From contig JBAIZL010000003.1 of the NCBI GenBank assembly GCA_036971475.1, forward strand, positions 109,111,570 through 109,175,569: a DNA stretch of 64,000 bases. The letters run 5' to 3'. The notes beneath the pieces are model-generated. The model was not told the DNA's origin, ran no database searches, and saw nothing but the letters and a program-made list of their open reading frames with translations. Of the stretch, positions 9,201 to 23,296 are shown piece after piece. The position numbers and the translations under genes are program-made. Origin of the DNA: Prosapia bicincta (Eukaryota > Arthropoda > Insecta > Hemiptera > Cercopidae). Positions within the stretch are counted from its first letter, which is position 1. Each line of letters starts with the position of its first letter.

Positions 9201-12200
9201 GATTGAAAATACGTTATTAACCTAATATTTCTCTACAGTTTTAACCTTAGTTTCTTTTTGATTTTGTAGAAACGTATTTAAGAGGTTTTATTTTTACAAA
9301 ATGACATATATTTAGTGCTAGGTATCCAAGAGATGCAGTTTAAAATGTCTATGAATTATTAAGACATCCCTAGAAGGTGTGTAATGGAACGTTAAACTAT
9401 AGAATCATGATTAAACTCGGATTGTTTGATCTTGTAGGTGCTGCCATCTGCTTGACTATTTAAAAACTATTTAGCAATGGACGTTGTTGTATGCAGTAGC
9501 TATCAACTGCAAATGTTATGATTTAAGGCATGATCTGTAAGATTTTGTTTTTATTTGAAGTCACAAACCTTTAAGATTGAAAATACGTCATTAAACTAAT
9601 ATTTCTCTAAATTTCTAACCCTAATTTCTTTTTGGAACTTTTACAAACGAATTTAAGGTTTTTTAGTTTAAAAAATGTCATATATTTAGTGCTAGGTTGA
9701 CAAGAGATGCAGTTTAAAATGTCTATTAATTGCTATGAAAACCATACAAGTTGTGTAATGGTACATTAAACCATAGAATCATGATCTGTAAGATTTTGTT
9801 TTTACCTGTGGTCACAAACTGTTAAGATTAGAAATACGTTATTGACTTAATATTTCTCTAAAGTTATAACCTTAATTTCTCTTTGGAAACTTTTGCAAAC
9901 GAAATTAAGGGGTTTTATGTTTACAAAGTGTCATATATTTAGAGCTAGGTTCCCCAGAATTGCAGAATAAAATGTCTATTAATTATTTAGACATCCCTAG
10001 AAGGTGTGTGGTGGAACGTGACACCATAGAATTATGATTAATCTCCGATTGTTTTACCTTGTAGGTGCTGCCATCTGCGTGACTATTTCCAAACTATTTA
10101 GCAATGGACGTTGTTGAATGCAGTAGCTACCAACTGTAAATGGTATGATTTAATGCATGATCTGTAAGATTTTGTTTTTACCTGTGGTCACAAACTGTTA
10201 AGATTGGAAATACGTTATTAATTTAATATTTCTCTAAAGTTTTACCCTTAATTTCTTTTTAGAACTTTTACAAACGAATTCAAGGACTTTTATGTTTAAA
10301 AATTGTCATATATTTAGTGCTAGGTTCCCAAGAGATGCAGTTTAAAATGTCTATTAATTATTATGACATCCATAGAAGTTGTGTAATGGAACATTAAACC
10401 ATAGAATCATGAATAAACTAGGACTGTTTGAACTTGTTGGTGGTGCTATCTGCTTGATTATTTCCAAACTATTTAGCAATGGACGTTGTTGAATGCAGTA
10501 GCTATCAGCTGTAAATGGTTTGCTTTATTGCGTGATCTGTAAGATTTGGTTTTTACCTGTGGTCACAAACTGTTAAGATTGGAAATACGTTATTAACTTA
10601 ATATTTCTCTAAAGTTTCAACCTTAATTACTTTTTGGAACTTTCACAAACAAATATAAGGACATTTATGTTTAAATATTGTCATATATTTAGTGCTAGGT
10701 TTCCAAGGGGTGCAGTTTTAAATGTATATTAATTATTAAGACATCCCTAAAAGGTGTATGGTGGAACGTTAAACCATAGAATCATGATTAAAATCGGGTT
10801 GATTGACCTTGTAGGTACTGCCATCTGCTTGACTATTTCCAAACTATTTAGCAATAGACGTTGTAGAATGCAGTAGCTACCAACTGTAAATGTTATGATT
10901 TAAGCTATGATCTGTAAGATTTTGTTTTTACCTGTGGTCACAAATTTTTAAGATTGGAAATACGTTATTAACTTATATTTCTCTAAAGTTTTAACCGTAA
11001 CTTCTTTTTGGACTTTTAGAAACGAATTTAAGGACTTTTATGTTTAAATATTGTCATGTATTTAGTGCTAGGTTCGCAAGTGGTGCAGATTAAAATGTCT
11101 ATTAATTATTAAGACATCCCTAGAATGTGTATAATGGATTGTTAAACCATAGAATCATGATTAAACTCGGATTGTTTGACCTTGTAGGTGCTGCCATCTG
11201 CGTGACATTTTCCAAACTATTTAGCAATGGACGTTTTTCAATGCAGTAGCTATCAGCTGTAAATGTTATGATTTAAGGCATGATCTGTAAGATTTTATTT
11301 TTACCTGTGGTCACAAACTGTTAAGATTGGAAATACGTCATTAACCTAATATTTCTCTAAAGATCTAACCTTAGTTTCTTTTTGGAACTTTTACAAACGT
11401 ATTTAAGGTTTTTTTGTTTAAAAAATGTCATATATTTAGTGTTAGGTTGACAAGAGATGCAGTTTAAAATGTCTACTAATTATTATGACAACCATAGAAG
11501 TTGTGTAATGGAACATTAAACCATAGAATCATGATAAAACTCGGATTGTTTGAACTTGTAGGTGCTGCCGTCTGCTTGACTATTTCCAAACTATTTAGCA
11601 ATGGACGTTGTTGAATGCAGTAGCTATCAGCTGTAAATGTTATGATTTAAGCCATGATCTGTAAGATTTTGTTTTTACCTGTGGTCACAAACTGTTAAGA
11701 TTAGAAATACGTTATTGACTTAATATTTCTCTAAAGTTTTAACCTTAATTTCTCTTTGGAAACTTTTGCAAACGAAATTAAGGGGTTTTATGTTTACAAA
11801 GTGTCATATATTTAGAGCTTGGTTCCCCAGAATTGCAGAATAAAATGTCTATTAATTATTTAGACATCCCTAGAAGGTGTGAGGTGGAACGTTAAACCAT
11901 AGAATTATGATTAATCTCGGATTGTTTGACCTTGTAGGTGGTGTTATCTGCTTGACTATTTCCAAACTATTTATCAATGGACGTTGTTGAATGCAGTAGC
12001 TACCAACTGTAAATGTTATGATTTAAGGCATGATCTGTAAGATTTTGTTTTTACCTGTGGTCACAAACTGTTAAATTTTGAAAGACGTTATTAACTTAAT
12101 ATTTCTCTAAAGGTTTAACCTTAATTTCTTTTTGGAAATTTGCAATCGAATTTAAGGGGTTTTATGTTTACAAAAGGTCATATATTTAGAGCTAGGTTCC

Positions 12201-14136
12201 CCAGAATTGCAGAATAAAATGTCTATTAGTTATTAAGACATCCCTAGAAGGTGTGTGGTGGAACGTGAAACCATAGAACTATGATTAATCTCGGATTGTT
12301 TGACCTTGTAGGTGCTGCCATCTGCGTGACTTTTTCCAAACTATTTAGCAATGGACGATGTTGAATGCAGTAGCTATCAACTGTAAATGTTATGATGTAC
12401 GGCATGATCTGTAAGATTTTTCTTACCTGTGGTCATAAACTGTTAGGATTGGAAATACGTTATTAACCTAATATTTCTCTAAAGTTTTAACCTTAATTTA
12501 TTTTTGGATTTTTAATAAACGAATTTAAGGACTTTTATAATTACAAAATATCATATATTTAGTGCTAGGCTCCCACGAGGTGCAGTTTAAAATGTCTATG
12601 AATTATTAAGACATCCCTAGGAGGTGTGTAATGGAACGTTAAACCATAGAATCATTATTAAACTCTAATTGTTTGATCTTGTAGGTGCTGTCATCTGCTT
12701 GACTATTTCTATACTATTTAGCAATGGACGTTGTTGAATCCAGTAGCTACAAACTGTAAATGTTATGATGTATGGCATGATCGGTATGATTTTGTTTTTA
12801 TTTGAAGTCACAAACTGTTAACATTGAATATACGTTATTAACTTAATATTTCTCTAAAGTTTTAACCTTAATTTCTTTTTGGAACTTTTAAAAACGAATT
12901 TAAGGACTTTTATGTATAAATAGTTTCATATATTTAGTGCTAGGTTCCCAAGTGGTGCAGTTTAAAATGCCTATTATTTATTAAGACATCTCTAGAAGGT
13001 GTGTAATGGATTGTTAAACCATGGAATCATGATTAAACTCGGATTGTTTGACCTTGTAGGTGGTGCTATCTGCGTGACATTTTCCAAACTATTTAGCAAT
13101 GGACGGTTTTCAATGCAGTAGCTATCAGCTTTAAATGTTATGATTTAAGCCATGATGTGTAAGATTTTGTTTTTACCTGTGGGCACAAACTGTTAAGATT
13201 GAAAATACGTTATTAACCTAATATTTCTCTACAGTTTTAACCTTAGTTTCTTTTTGATTTTGTAGAAACGTATTTAAGAGGTTTTATTTTTACAAAATGA
13301 CATATATTTAGTGCTAGGTATCCAAGAGATGCAGTTTAAAATGTCTATGAATTATTAAGACATCCCTAGAAGGTGTGTAATGGAACGTTAAACTATAGAA
13401 TCATGATTAAACTCGGATTGTTTGATCTTGTAGGTGCTGCCATCTGCTTGACTATTTAAAAACTATTTAGCAATGGACGTTGTTGTATGCAGTAGCTATC
13501 AACTGCAAATGTTATGATTTAAGGCATGATCTGTAAGATTTTGTTTTTATTTGAAGTCACAAACCTTTAAGATTGAAAATACGTCATTAAACTAATATTT
13601 CTCTAAATTTCTAACCCTAATTTCTTTTTGGAACTTTTACAAACGAATTTAAGGTTTTTTAGTTTAAAAAATGTCATATATTTAGTGCTAGGTTGACAAG
13701 AGATGCAGTTTAAAATGTCTATTAATTGCTATGAAAACCATACAAGTTGTGTAATGGTACATTAAACCATAGAATCATGATCTGTAAGATTTTGTTTTTA
13801 CCTGTGGTCACAAACTGTTAAGATTAGAAATACGTTATTGACTTAATATTTCTCTAAAGTTATAACCTTAATTTCTCTTTGGAAACTTTTGCAAACGAAA
13901 TTAAGGGGTTTTATGTTTACAAAGTGTCATATATTTAGAGCTAGGTTCCCCAGAATTGCAGAATAAAATGTCTATTAATTATTTAGACATCCCTAGAAGG
14001 TGTGTGGTGGAACGTGACACCATAGAATTATGATTAATCTCCGATTGTTTTACCTTGTAGGTGCTGCCATCTGCGTGACTATTTCCAAACTATTTAGCAA
14101 TGGACGTTGTTGAATGCAGTAGCTACCAACTGTAAA
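6225..14136. repeat. Satellite higher-order repeat, period 3997 bp, two copies
   Basis: The block from about 6225 to 10221 is repeated nearly base for base from about 10222 to 14136. The anchor actaggactgtttgaac occurs at 6421 and 10418, a difference of 3997. Both copies contain the same short monomer in which accatagaatc is followed directly by atgatctgtaag (about 9780 and 13777). That shared deletion explains why the period is not a whole number of 376-bp monomers. Differences between copies are sparse, which implies recent duplication or homogenisation. Confidence 0.9.
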
Positions 14137-14924
14137 TGTTATGATTTAAGGCATGATCTGTAAGATTATGTTTTTACCTGTGGTCAGAAACTGTTAAGAT
14201 TGGAAATACGTTATTAATTTAATATTTCTCTAAAGTTTTAACCTTGTCTTCTGTTTGCAACTTTTACAAACGAATTTAAAGACTTTTATGTTTAAAAATT
14301 GTCATATATTTAGTGCTAGGTTCCCAAGTGGTGCAGTTTAAAAGGTCTATTAATTATTAGGACATCCCTAGAAAGTGTGTAATGGAACGTAAACCATAGA
14401 ATCATGATTGATCTCGGATTGTTTGATCTTGTACGTGCTGCCAACTGCATGACATTTTTCAAACTATTTAGCAATGGACGTTTTTTAATGCAGTAGCTAT
14501 CAGCTGTAAATGTTATGATTTAAGGCATGATCTGTAAGATTTTCTTTTTATTTGAAGTCACAAACTGTTAAGATTGGAAATACGATATTAACTTAATATT
14601 TCTCTAAAGTTTTACCCTTAATTTCTTTTTAGTACTTTTACAAACGAATCTAAGGACTTTTATGTTTAAAAATTGTCATATATTTAGTGCTAGGTTCCCA
14701 AGAGATACAGTTTAAAATGTCTATTAATTATTATGACATCCATAGAAGTTGTGTAATGGAACATTAAACCATAGAATCATGAATAAACTAGTACTGTTTG
14801 ACCTTGTAGGTGGTGCTATCTGCTTGACTATTTCCTAACTATTTATCAATGGACGTTGTTGAATCCAGTAGCTATCAACTGTAATTGGTTTGCTTTATTG
14901 CGTGATCTGTAAGATTTGGTTTTT

Positions 14925-17900
14925 ACCTGTGGTCACAAACTGTTAAGATTGGAAATACGTTATTAACTTAATATTTCTCTAAAGTTTTAACGTTAATTTC
15001 TTTTTGGAACTTTTACAAACGAATTTAAGGACATTTATGTTTAAATATTGTCATATATTTAGTGCTAGGTTTCCAAGGGGTGCAGTTTAAAATGTATATT
15101 AATTATTAGGACATCCCTAAAAGGTGTATGGTGGAACGTTAAACCATAGAATCATGATTAAAATCGGGTTGATTGACCTTGTAGGTACTGCCATCTGCTT
15201 CACTATTTCCAAACTATTTACCAATGGACGTTGTTGAATGCAGTAGCTACCAACTGTAAATGGTATGATTTAATGCATGATCTGTAAGATTTTGTTTTTA
15301 CCTGTGGTCACAAACTGGTAAGATTGAAAATACGTTATTAAACTATTATTTCTCTAAAGTTTTAACCTTAGTTTCTTTTTGGATTTTTTACAAACGAATT
15401 TAAGAGGTTTTATGTTTGCAAAATGACATATATTTAGTGCTAGGTTCCCAAGTGGTGCAGTTTAAAATGTCTATTAATTATTAAGACATTTCTAGAAAGT
15501 TTGTAATGGATTGTTAAACCATGGAATCATGATTAAACTCGGATTGTTTGACCTTGTAGGTGCTGCCATTTGCGTAAGCTTTTCCAACCGATTTAGCAAT
15601 GGGCGATTTTGAATGCAGTAGCTATCAGCTGTAAATATTCTGATCTAAGCCATGATTTGTGAGATTTTGTTATTAACTGTGGTCACAATCTGTTAAGATT
15701 GAAAATACGTTATTAACCTAATATTTCTCTAAAGTTTTAACCTTAATTTCTTTTTGGAACTTTTACAAACGAATTTAAGGTTTTTTAGTTTAAAAAATGT
15801 CATATATTTAGTGCTAGGTTCCCAAGACTTGCAGTTGAAAATGTCTACTAATTATTATGACATCCATAGAAGTTGTGTAATGGAACATTAAACCATAGAA
15901 TCATAAATAAACTAGGATTGTTTGACCTTGTAGGTGGTGTTATCTGCTTGACTATTTCCAAACTATTTATTAATGGACGTTGTTGAATGCAGTAGCTACC
16001 AACTGTAAATGTTATGATTTAAGGCATGATCTGTAAGATTTTGTTTTTACCTGTGGTCACAAACTGTTAAAATTTGAAATACGTTATTAACTTAATATTT
16101 CTCTAAAGGTTTAACCTTAATTTCTTTTTGGAAATTTTACAAGCGAATTTAAGGGGTTTTATGTTTACAAAATGTCTAATATTTAGAGCTAGGTTCCTCA
16201 GAATTGCAGAATAAAATGTCTATTAGTTATTAAGACATCCCTAGAAGGTGTGTGGTGGAACGTGAAACCATAGAATTATGATTAATCTCGGATTGTTTGA
16301 CCTTGTAGTTGCTGCCATCTGCGTGACTATTTCCAAACTATTTAGCAATGGACGATGTTGAATGTAGTAGCTATCAACTGTAAATGTTATGATGTATGGC
16401 ATGATCTGTAAGATTTTGTTTTTATTTGAAGTCACAAACTGTTAACATTGAATATACGTTATTAACTTAATATTTCTCTAAAGTTTTAACCTTAATTTCT
16501 TTTTGGAACTTTTACAAACGAATTTAAGGACTTTTATGTTTAAATATTGTCATATATTTAGTGCTAGGTTCGAAAGTGGTGCAGATTAAAATGTCTATTA
16601 ATTATTAAGACATCCCTAGAATGTGTATAATGGATTGTTAAACCATAGAATCATGATTAAACTCGGATTGTTTGACCTTGTAGGTGCTGCCTTCTGCTTG
16701 ACTATTACCAAACTATTTAGCAACGGACGTTTTTCAATGCAATAGCTATCAGCTGTAAATGTTATGATTTAAGCCATGATCTGTAAGATTTTATTTTTAC
16801 CTGTGGTCACAAACTGTTAAGATTGGAAATACGTCATTAACCTAATATTTCTCTAAAGATCTAACCTTAATTTCTTTTTGGAACTTTTACAAACGTATTT
16901 ATCGTTTTTTTGTTTAAAAAATGTCATATATTTAGTGCTAGGTTGACAAGAGATGCAGTTTAAAATGTCTACTAATTATTATGACAACCATAGAAGTTGT
17001 GTAATGGAACATTAAACCATAGAATCATGATAAAACTTCGGATTGTTTGATCTTGTAGGTGCTGCCATCTGCTTGACTATTTCCAAACTATTTAGCAATG
17101 GACGTTGTTGAATGCAGTAGCTACCAATTGTAAATGGTATGATTTAAGCCATGAAATGTAATATTTTGTTTTTATTTGAAGTCACAAACGGTTAAGATTG
17201 AAAATACGCTATTAACTTAATATATCTCTAAAGTTTTATCCTTAATTTCTTTTTGGAACTTTTACAAACGAATTTAAGGACTATTATGTTTAAAAATTGT
17301 CATATATTTAGTGCTAGGTTTCCAAGGGGTGCACTTTAAAATGTCTACTAATTATTAAGACATCTCTAGAAGGTGTGGTATGGAACGGTAAACCATAGAA
17401 TCAAGATTAAAATCGGATTGTTTGACCTTGTAGGTGATGCCATCTGCTTGACCTTTTCCAAACTATTTAGCAATGGAAGATTTTGAATGCATTAGCTATC
17501 AGCTGTAAATAATATGATTTAGGCCATGATCTGTAAGATTTTGTTTTTATTTGATGTCACAAACTTTTAAGATTGAAAATACACTATTAACTTAATATTT
17601 CTCTAAAGTTCTAACCTTAATTTATTTTTGGATTTTTTACAAACGAATTTAAGAGGTTTAATGTTTACAAAATGTCATATATTTAGTGCTAGGTTCCCAA
17701 AAGGTGTAGTTTGAAATGTCTATTAATTAGTAAGACATCCCTAGAGGGTGTGTAATGGAACGTTAAACCTTAGAATCATGATTAAACTAGTATTGTTTGA
17801 CCTTGTAGGTGGTGCTATCTGCTTGACTATTTCTAAATTATTTACCAATGGACGTTGTTGAATGGAGTAGCTATCAACTGTAAATGTTATGATTTAAGGC

Positions 17901-20900
17901 AAGATCTGTAAGATTTTGTTTTTACCTGTGGTCACAAACTGTTAAGATTGGAAATACGTTATTAACTTAATATTTCTCTAAAGTTTTAACGTTAATTTCT
18001 TTTTGGAACTTTTACAAACGAATTTAAGGACATTTATGTTTAAATATTGTCATATATTTAGTGCTAGGTTTCCAAGGGGTGCAGTTTAAAATGTATATTA
18101 ATTATTAGGACATCCCTAAAAGGTGTATGGTGGAACGTTAAACCATAGAATCATGATTAAAATCGGGTTGATTGACCTTGTAGGTACTGCCATCTGCTTC
18201 ACTATTTCCAAACTATTTACCAATGGACGTTGTTGAATGCAGTAGCTACCAACTGTAAATGGTATGATTTAATGCATGATCTGTAAGATTTTGTTTTTAC
18301 CTGTGGTCACAAACTGGTAAGATTGAAAATACGTTATTAAACTATTATTTCTCTAAAGTTTTAACCTTAGTTTCTTTTTGGATTTTTTACAAACGAATTT
18401 AAGAGGTTTTATGTTTGCAAAATGACATATATTTAGTGCTAGGTTCCCAAGTGGTGCAGTTTAAAATGTCTATTAATTATTAAGACATTTCTAGAAAGTT
18501 TGTAATGGATTGTTAAACCATGGAATCATGATTAAACTCGGATTGTTTGACCTTGTAGGTGCTGCCATTTGCGTAAGCTTTTCCAACCGATTTAGCAATG
18601 GGCGATTTTGAATGCAGTAGCTATCAGCTGTAAATATTCTGATCTAAGCCATGATTTGTGAGATTTTGTTATTAACTGTGGTCACAATCTGTTAAGATTG
18701 TAAATACGTTATTAACCTAATATTTCTCTAAAGTTTTAACCTTAATTTCTTTTTGGAACTTTTACAAACGAATTTAAGGTTTTTTAGTTTAAAAAATGTC
18801 ATATATTTAGTGATAGGTTCCCAAGACTTGCAGTTGAAAATGTCTACTAATTATTATGACATCCATAGAAGTTGTGTAATGGAACATTAAACCATAGAAT
18901 CATAAATAAACTAGGATTGTTTGACCTTGTAGGTGGTGTTATCTGCTTGACTATTTCCAAACTATTTATTAATGGACGTTGTTGAATGCAGTAGCTACCA
19001 ACTGTAAATGTTATGATTTAAGGCATGATCTGTAAGATTTTGTTTTTACCTGTGGTCACAAACTGTTAAAATTTGAAATACGTTATTAACTTAATATTTC
19101 TCTAAAGGTTTAACCTTAATTTCTTTTTGGAAATTTTACAAGCGAATTTAAGGGGTTTTATGTTTACAAAATGTCTAATATTTAGAGCTAGGTTCCTCAG
19201 AATTGCAGAATAAAATGTCTATTAGTTATTAAGACATCCCTAGAAGGTGTGTGGTGGAACGTGAAACCATAGAATTATGATTAATCTCGGATTGTTTGAC
19301 CTTGTAGTTGCTGCCATCTGCGTGACTATTTCCAAACTATTTAGCAATGGACGATGTTGAATGTAGTAGCTATCAACTGTAAATGTTATGATGTATGGCA
19401 TGATCTGTAAGATTTTGTTTTTATTTGAAGTCACAAACTGTTAACATTGAATATACGTTATTAACTTAATATTTCTCTAAAGTTTTAACCTTAATTTCTT
19501 TTTGGAACTTTTACAAACGAATTTAAGGACTTTTATGTTTAAATATTGTCATATATTTAGTGCTAGGTTCGAAAGTGGTGCAGATTAAAATGTCTATTAA
19601 TTATTAAGACATCCCTAGAATGTGTATAATGGATTGTTAAACCATAGAATCATGATTAAACTCGGATTGTTTGACCTTGTAGGTGCTGCCTTCTGCTTGA
19701 CTATTACCAAACTATTTAGCAACGGACGTTTTTCAATGCAATAGCTATCAGCTGTAAATGTTATGATTTAAGCCATGATCTGTAAGATTTTATTTTTACC
19801 TGTGGTCACAAACTGTTAAGATTGGAAATACGTCATTAACCTAATATTTCTCTAAAGATCTAACCTTAATTTCTTTTTGGAACTTTTACAAACGTATTTA
19901 TCGTTTTTTTGTTTAAAAAATGTCATATATTTAGTGCTAGGTTGACAAGAGATGCAGTTTAAAATGTCTACTAATTATTATGACAACCATAGAAGTTGTG
20001 TAATGGAACATTAAACCATAGAATCATGATAAAACTTCGGATTGTTTGATCTTGTAGGTGCTGCCATCTGCTTGACTATTTCCAAACTATTTAGCAATGG
20101 ACGTTGTTGAATGCAGTAGCTACCAATTGTAAATGGTATGATTTAAGCCATGAAATGTAATATTTTGTTTTTATTTGAAGTCACAAACGGTTAAGATTGA
20201 AAATACGCTATTAACTTAATATATCTCTAAAGTTTTATCCTTAATTTCTTTTTGGAACTTTTACAAACGAATTTAAGGACTATTATGTTTAAAAATTGTC
20301 ATATATTTAGTGCTAGGTTTCCAAGGGGTGCACTTTAAAATGTCTACTAATTATTAAGACATCTCTAGAAGGTGTGGTATGGAACGGTAAACCATAGAAT
20401 CAAGATTAAAATCGGATTGTTTGACCTTGTAGGTGATGCCATCTGCTTGACCTTTTCCAAACTATTTAGCAATGGATGATTTTGAATGCATTAGCTATCA
20501 GCTGTAAATAATATGATTTAGGCCATGATCTGTAAGATTTTGTTTTTATTTGATGTCACAAACTTTTAAGATTGAAAATACACTATTAACTTAATATTTC
20601 TCTAAAGTTCTAACCTTAATTTATTTTTGGATTTTTTACAAACGAATTTAAGAGGTTTAATGTTTACAAAATGTCATATATTTAGTGCTAGGTTCCCAAA
20701 AGGTGTAGTTTGAAATGTCTATTAATTAGTAAGACATCCCTAGAGGGTGTGTAATGGAACGTTAAACCTTAGAATCATGATTAAACTAGTATTGTTTGAC
20801 CTTGTAGGTGGTGCTATCTGCTTGACTATTTCTAAATTATTTACCAATGGACGTTGTTGAATGGAGTAGCTATCAACTGTAAATGTTATGATTTAAGGCA

Positions 20901-20970
20901 AGATCTGTAAGATTTTGTTTTTACCTGTGGTCACAAACTGTTAAGATTGGAAATACGTTATTAACTTAAT
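14925..20970. repeat. Satellite higher-order repeat, period 2999 bp, two copies
   Basis: The block from about 14925 to 17923 is repeated from about 17924 to 20970. The string gttaagattggaaatacg sits at 14942 and 17941, and a chance ORF at 16241 recurs at 19240; both differences are 2999. This equals eight monomers of about 375 bp. A few substitutions separate the copies: tgctagg versus tgatagg near 15812/18811, and ggaagatt versus ggatgatt near 17476/20474. Confidence 0.9.
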
Positions 20971-21460
20971 ATGTCTCTAAAGTTTTAACCTTATTTTCTT
21001 TTTCGAACTTTTACAAACGATGTTAAGGGGTTTTATGTTTACAAAATGTCATATATTTAGAGCTAGGTTCCCCATAATTGCAGAATAAAATGTCTATTAA
21101 TTAATTAGACATCCCTAGAAGGTTTGTGGTGGAACGTTAGACCATAGAATTATAATTAAACTCGGATTGTTTGACCTTGTAGGTTCTGCCATCTGCATGA
21201 CATTTTTCAAACTATTTAGCAATGGACGTTTTTGGATGCAGTAGCTATCAGCTGTAAATGTTATGAGTTAAGGCATGATCTGTATGATTTTGCTTTTATT
21301 TGAAGTCACAAACTGTTAAGATTGGAAAGACGTTATTAACTTAATGTTAATCTAAAGTTTTAACCTTAATTTATTTTTGAAACTTACACAAACTTAAAAA
21401 AGCACCTTTTGTAGGTGCTGCCATTTGCATTACTATTTCTAAACTAATTAATCATGGATA

Positions 21461-22083
21461 CCGCCCGTAGTGAAAGTGGGCTTTTTCAGCTAAGCACAGT
21501 AGATAGTTGTGTTAATGTAATTGTAGCTTTCTTTAACGTGTTGGTAATGTGAGGGTCCCAAGTCAGGCCTTATTCGAATATGACTCCCAGATATTTGACC
21601 TGGTCCCCCCAGTGGATATCCTCGCCTAATAGTTTTGGTGGCGTGTTGGGTTTGTGTGTCCTACGTTTGGAGAGAAGCAGAGCCTGGCACTTGGAAACGT
21701 TCACCCTAATTCACGGCGAGTGACGTCCTTTTGTGAAGCTCTGCCAGCTTCCGCGCTGGCTACGGCGCCGGCAGTCTTCACAGGGTCCGCGGTCTTACGT
21801 TTCGCCTCGGTTTCAGTACCGGAGTCGGACTGGCGTGTCTGCTTCTTCCTCTTACTCCTTACGACGGGCCGATATCCGGCATCATCGTAGGCGGATTTGC
21901 ATCAGAACCCTCCGTCATAGTGTAATCAGTGCCTAGCTCTGATTGGGAGTAGGTGCTGACAGGAGTGGCTGGAATAGATGGTCCCTCGGAGAGCTTCTCC
22001 TAATTTACTCGGCCCAGCCGATTGTGAGCCCGCGTTGCGCCTCTCTAGTCGCCATTTCTAGGGAAGTGTAAGGATAGCTGTGG
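21461..22083 (-). pseudogene. Jockey-like LINE fragment: 5' end and ORF1 start joined to RT thumb
   Basis: 21461-21708 matches the RT thumb/connection region of ORF2 (compare 1368-1610: ccgcccgtagtgaaagtggg, tgactcccagatatttgacc). 21709-22083 matches the 5' end and ORF1 N-terminus at 51900-52140 (cggcatcatcgta, gtgctgacaggagtggctgg), where a minus-strand ATGACGGAGGGTTCTG could be the ORF1 start. The two pieces are collinear on the minus strand with about 3 kb missing between them, so this looks like one element with an internal deletion. It borders the satellite on the left and the LOA-type element on the right. No function remains. Confidence 0.75.
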
Positions 22084-22090
22084 TACCTAC

Positions 22091-23296
22091 CTATTTGCAG
22101 AAATCAAGTACCCACCTTTTGCTAAATCTTCTGATATCCTCTGGTGTACATACCTGCCAGCCAAACCACTTTTTCCTTGCAGGTCTCAAAGCAGGGCACT
22201 CACAGAGTACGTGGATTGGGCTATCCTCTTGATCCTCATCGTATCTCTTGCACACAGGGGACCTAGATTTTTCAACTTTGTATTGGAACCCCCTTAGAAT
22301 ACCATGCCATTTAACCAGCTCTACAGTAACTCTGAGTTGAGGTCTACTTAAGTAGAGTAGTTCTTTGCCCCACAAATCTCCTGAGTAACCCCACAGTACC
22401 TTGGATTTGTTACACCCCAAGGTTGCATTCCATTCTTCCCTGCACAAACTGTCTATATGTAACGTGGTCCTCTTGCTCTCCTCTTGAGGCGGCATGCCCA
22501 CTGCCCTTAGCAACGGTCCTTAAGTTATACACCCTTGTTTTGCTAAGGCGTCAGCTCTCTCATTCCCTAACCAGACAGAATGTCCTGGAATCCAGGTTAG
22601 GTTAAGCGAATTATACTTACTCAGCTCTGCTAGAGAAGATATAGTCTCAGCCACGACCATAGACCTGGTTCCGAGGAAATCCAGATGGTCTTCTCCTCCT
22701 GCCAGACCTTATTATTTTCTCAGCCTGATCGCGAATACCTCCCCCTGGAAGACAGAGATGTAGTCCTCTAGGCGATGACAAGATCTTACTTGGTGTCTCG
22801 GTCCACTAAATCCTGCTCCAACTCCTTCCTTCATCTTTGACCGATCGGTGACCCAGATTTCACCATGTTTGGATCTAAACTCCGCCCTTGCTTCTCTTGC
22901 AGGAACATGGAGTTTGTAGCTTCCTTTTTCCATTTTAAGAGGCAGTATCTTATCCTGAGTTTCTATCCAGAGCTCCTTCAGTGAATCCCCAAATAGCTGT
23001 TTATGAAGTTTGCTACTTGTCTTGCACTGCAAGGTACAACTTAGCCGGTATACAGTTTTCATTGCCTCCATGCTAATTTGAAGACTCAAGGATGGAAAAA
23101 CCAACATAGCCCTCATGGCCGCACATGGTGTGCTTCTCCTTGTAGCTATTATTCCTCTAAGGAAGAGCCCCTGCGCGGGGTCCAGCATTCTTTTACTTGT
23201 TTCTTTCTGTGCCCTGTCCCACCAGACGATTGAGGAAAAGACCAACCTTGGCACCACAATGGCGGAATAAATCCAGTTCATCTGACGTGTACCCAA
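22091..23296 (-). pseudogene. LOA/I-group LINE: RT thumb, RNase H and C-terminal zinc-like region
   Basis: In minus-strand order: thumb region (IYSAIVVPRLVFSSIVWW near 23270); RNase H beginning IWVTDRSKMKEGVGAGFSG near 22870, with the first acidic residue in VTD retained and FQGEVFAI carrying the glutamate; then LTWIPGHSVWLGNERADALA near 22580, the diagnostic RNase H GH and NE-AD motif; then a C-terminal segment CKRYDEDQEDSPIHVLCECP near 22250, a zinc-like pattern common at the ends of such ORF2 proteins. Stops and frameshifts at 22514-22711 interrupt the RNase H. Presence of RNase H separates this element from the Jockey copies nearby. Confidence 0.85.

Larger units (their letters stand above)
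3788..21460. repeat. AT-rich tandem satellite, monomer about 376 bp (roughly 46 monomers)
   Basis: The phrase attaaactcggattgttt recurs at about 3788, 4165, 4546, 4920 and 5296, and regularly onward, giving spacings of 374-381 bp. Other stable landmarks in each monomer are tttagcaatggacg, gatctgtaagattttg, taatatttctctaaag and catatatttagtgctagg. Monomers differ by substitutions and small indels, while blocks of many monomers are nearly identical (see the higher-order entries). The array is interrupted only by the retroposon at 5683-6040. It ends in a truncated, diverged monomer around 21380-21460. Short open frames inside it (for example at 16241 and 19240) are chance ORFs repeated with the array; I see no coding signal. 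Confidence 0.95.

Noticed and set aside
16241..19434. Identical 64-codon minus-strand ORFs at 16241 and 19240 as a duplicated gene
   Set aside because: They lie in the 376-bp satellite exactly one 2999-bp higher-order period apart; the frame is a chance product of the repeat.
3788..21460. CRISPR-like array
   Set aside because: Repeats are contiguous 376-bp monomers without unique spacers, in a eukaryotic retroelement-rich context.
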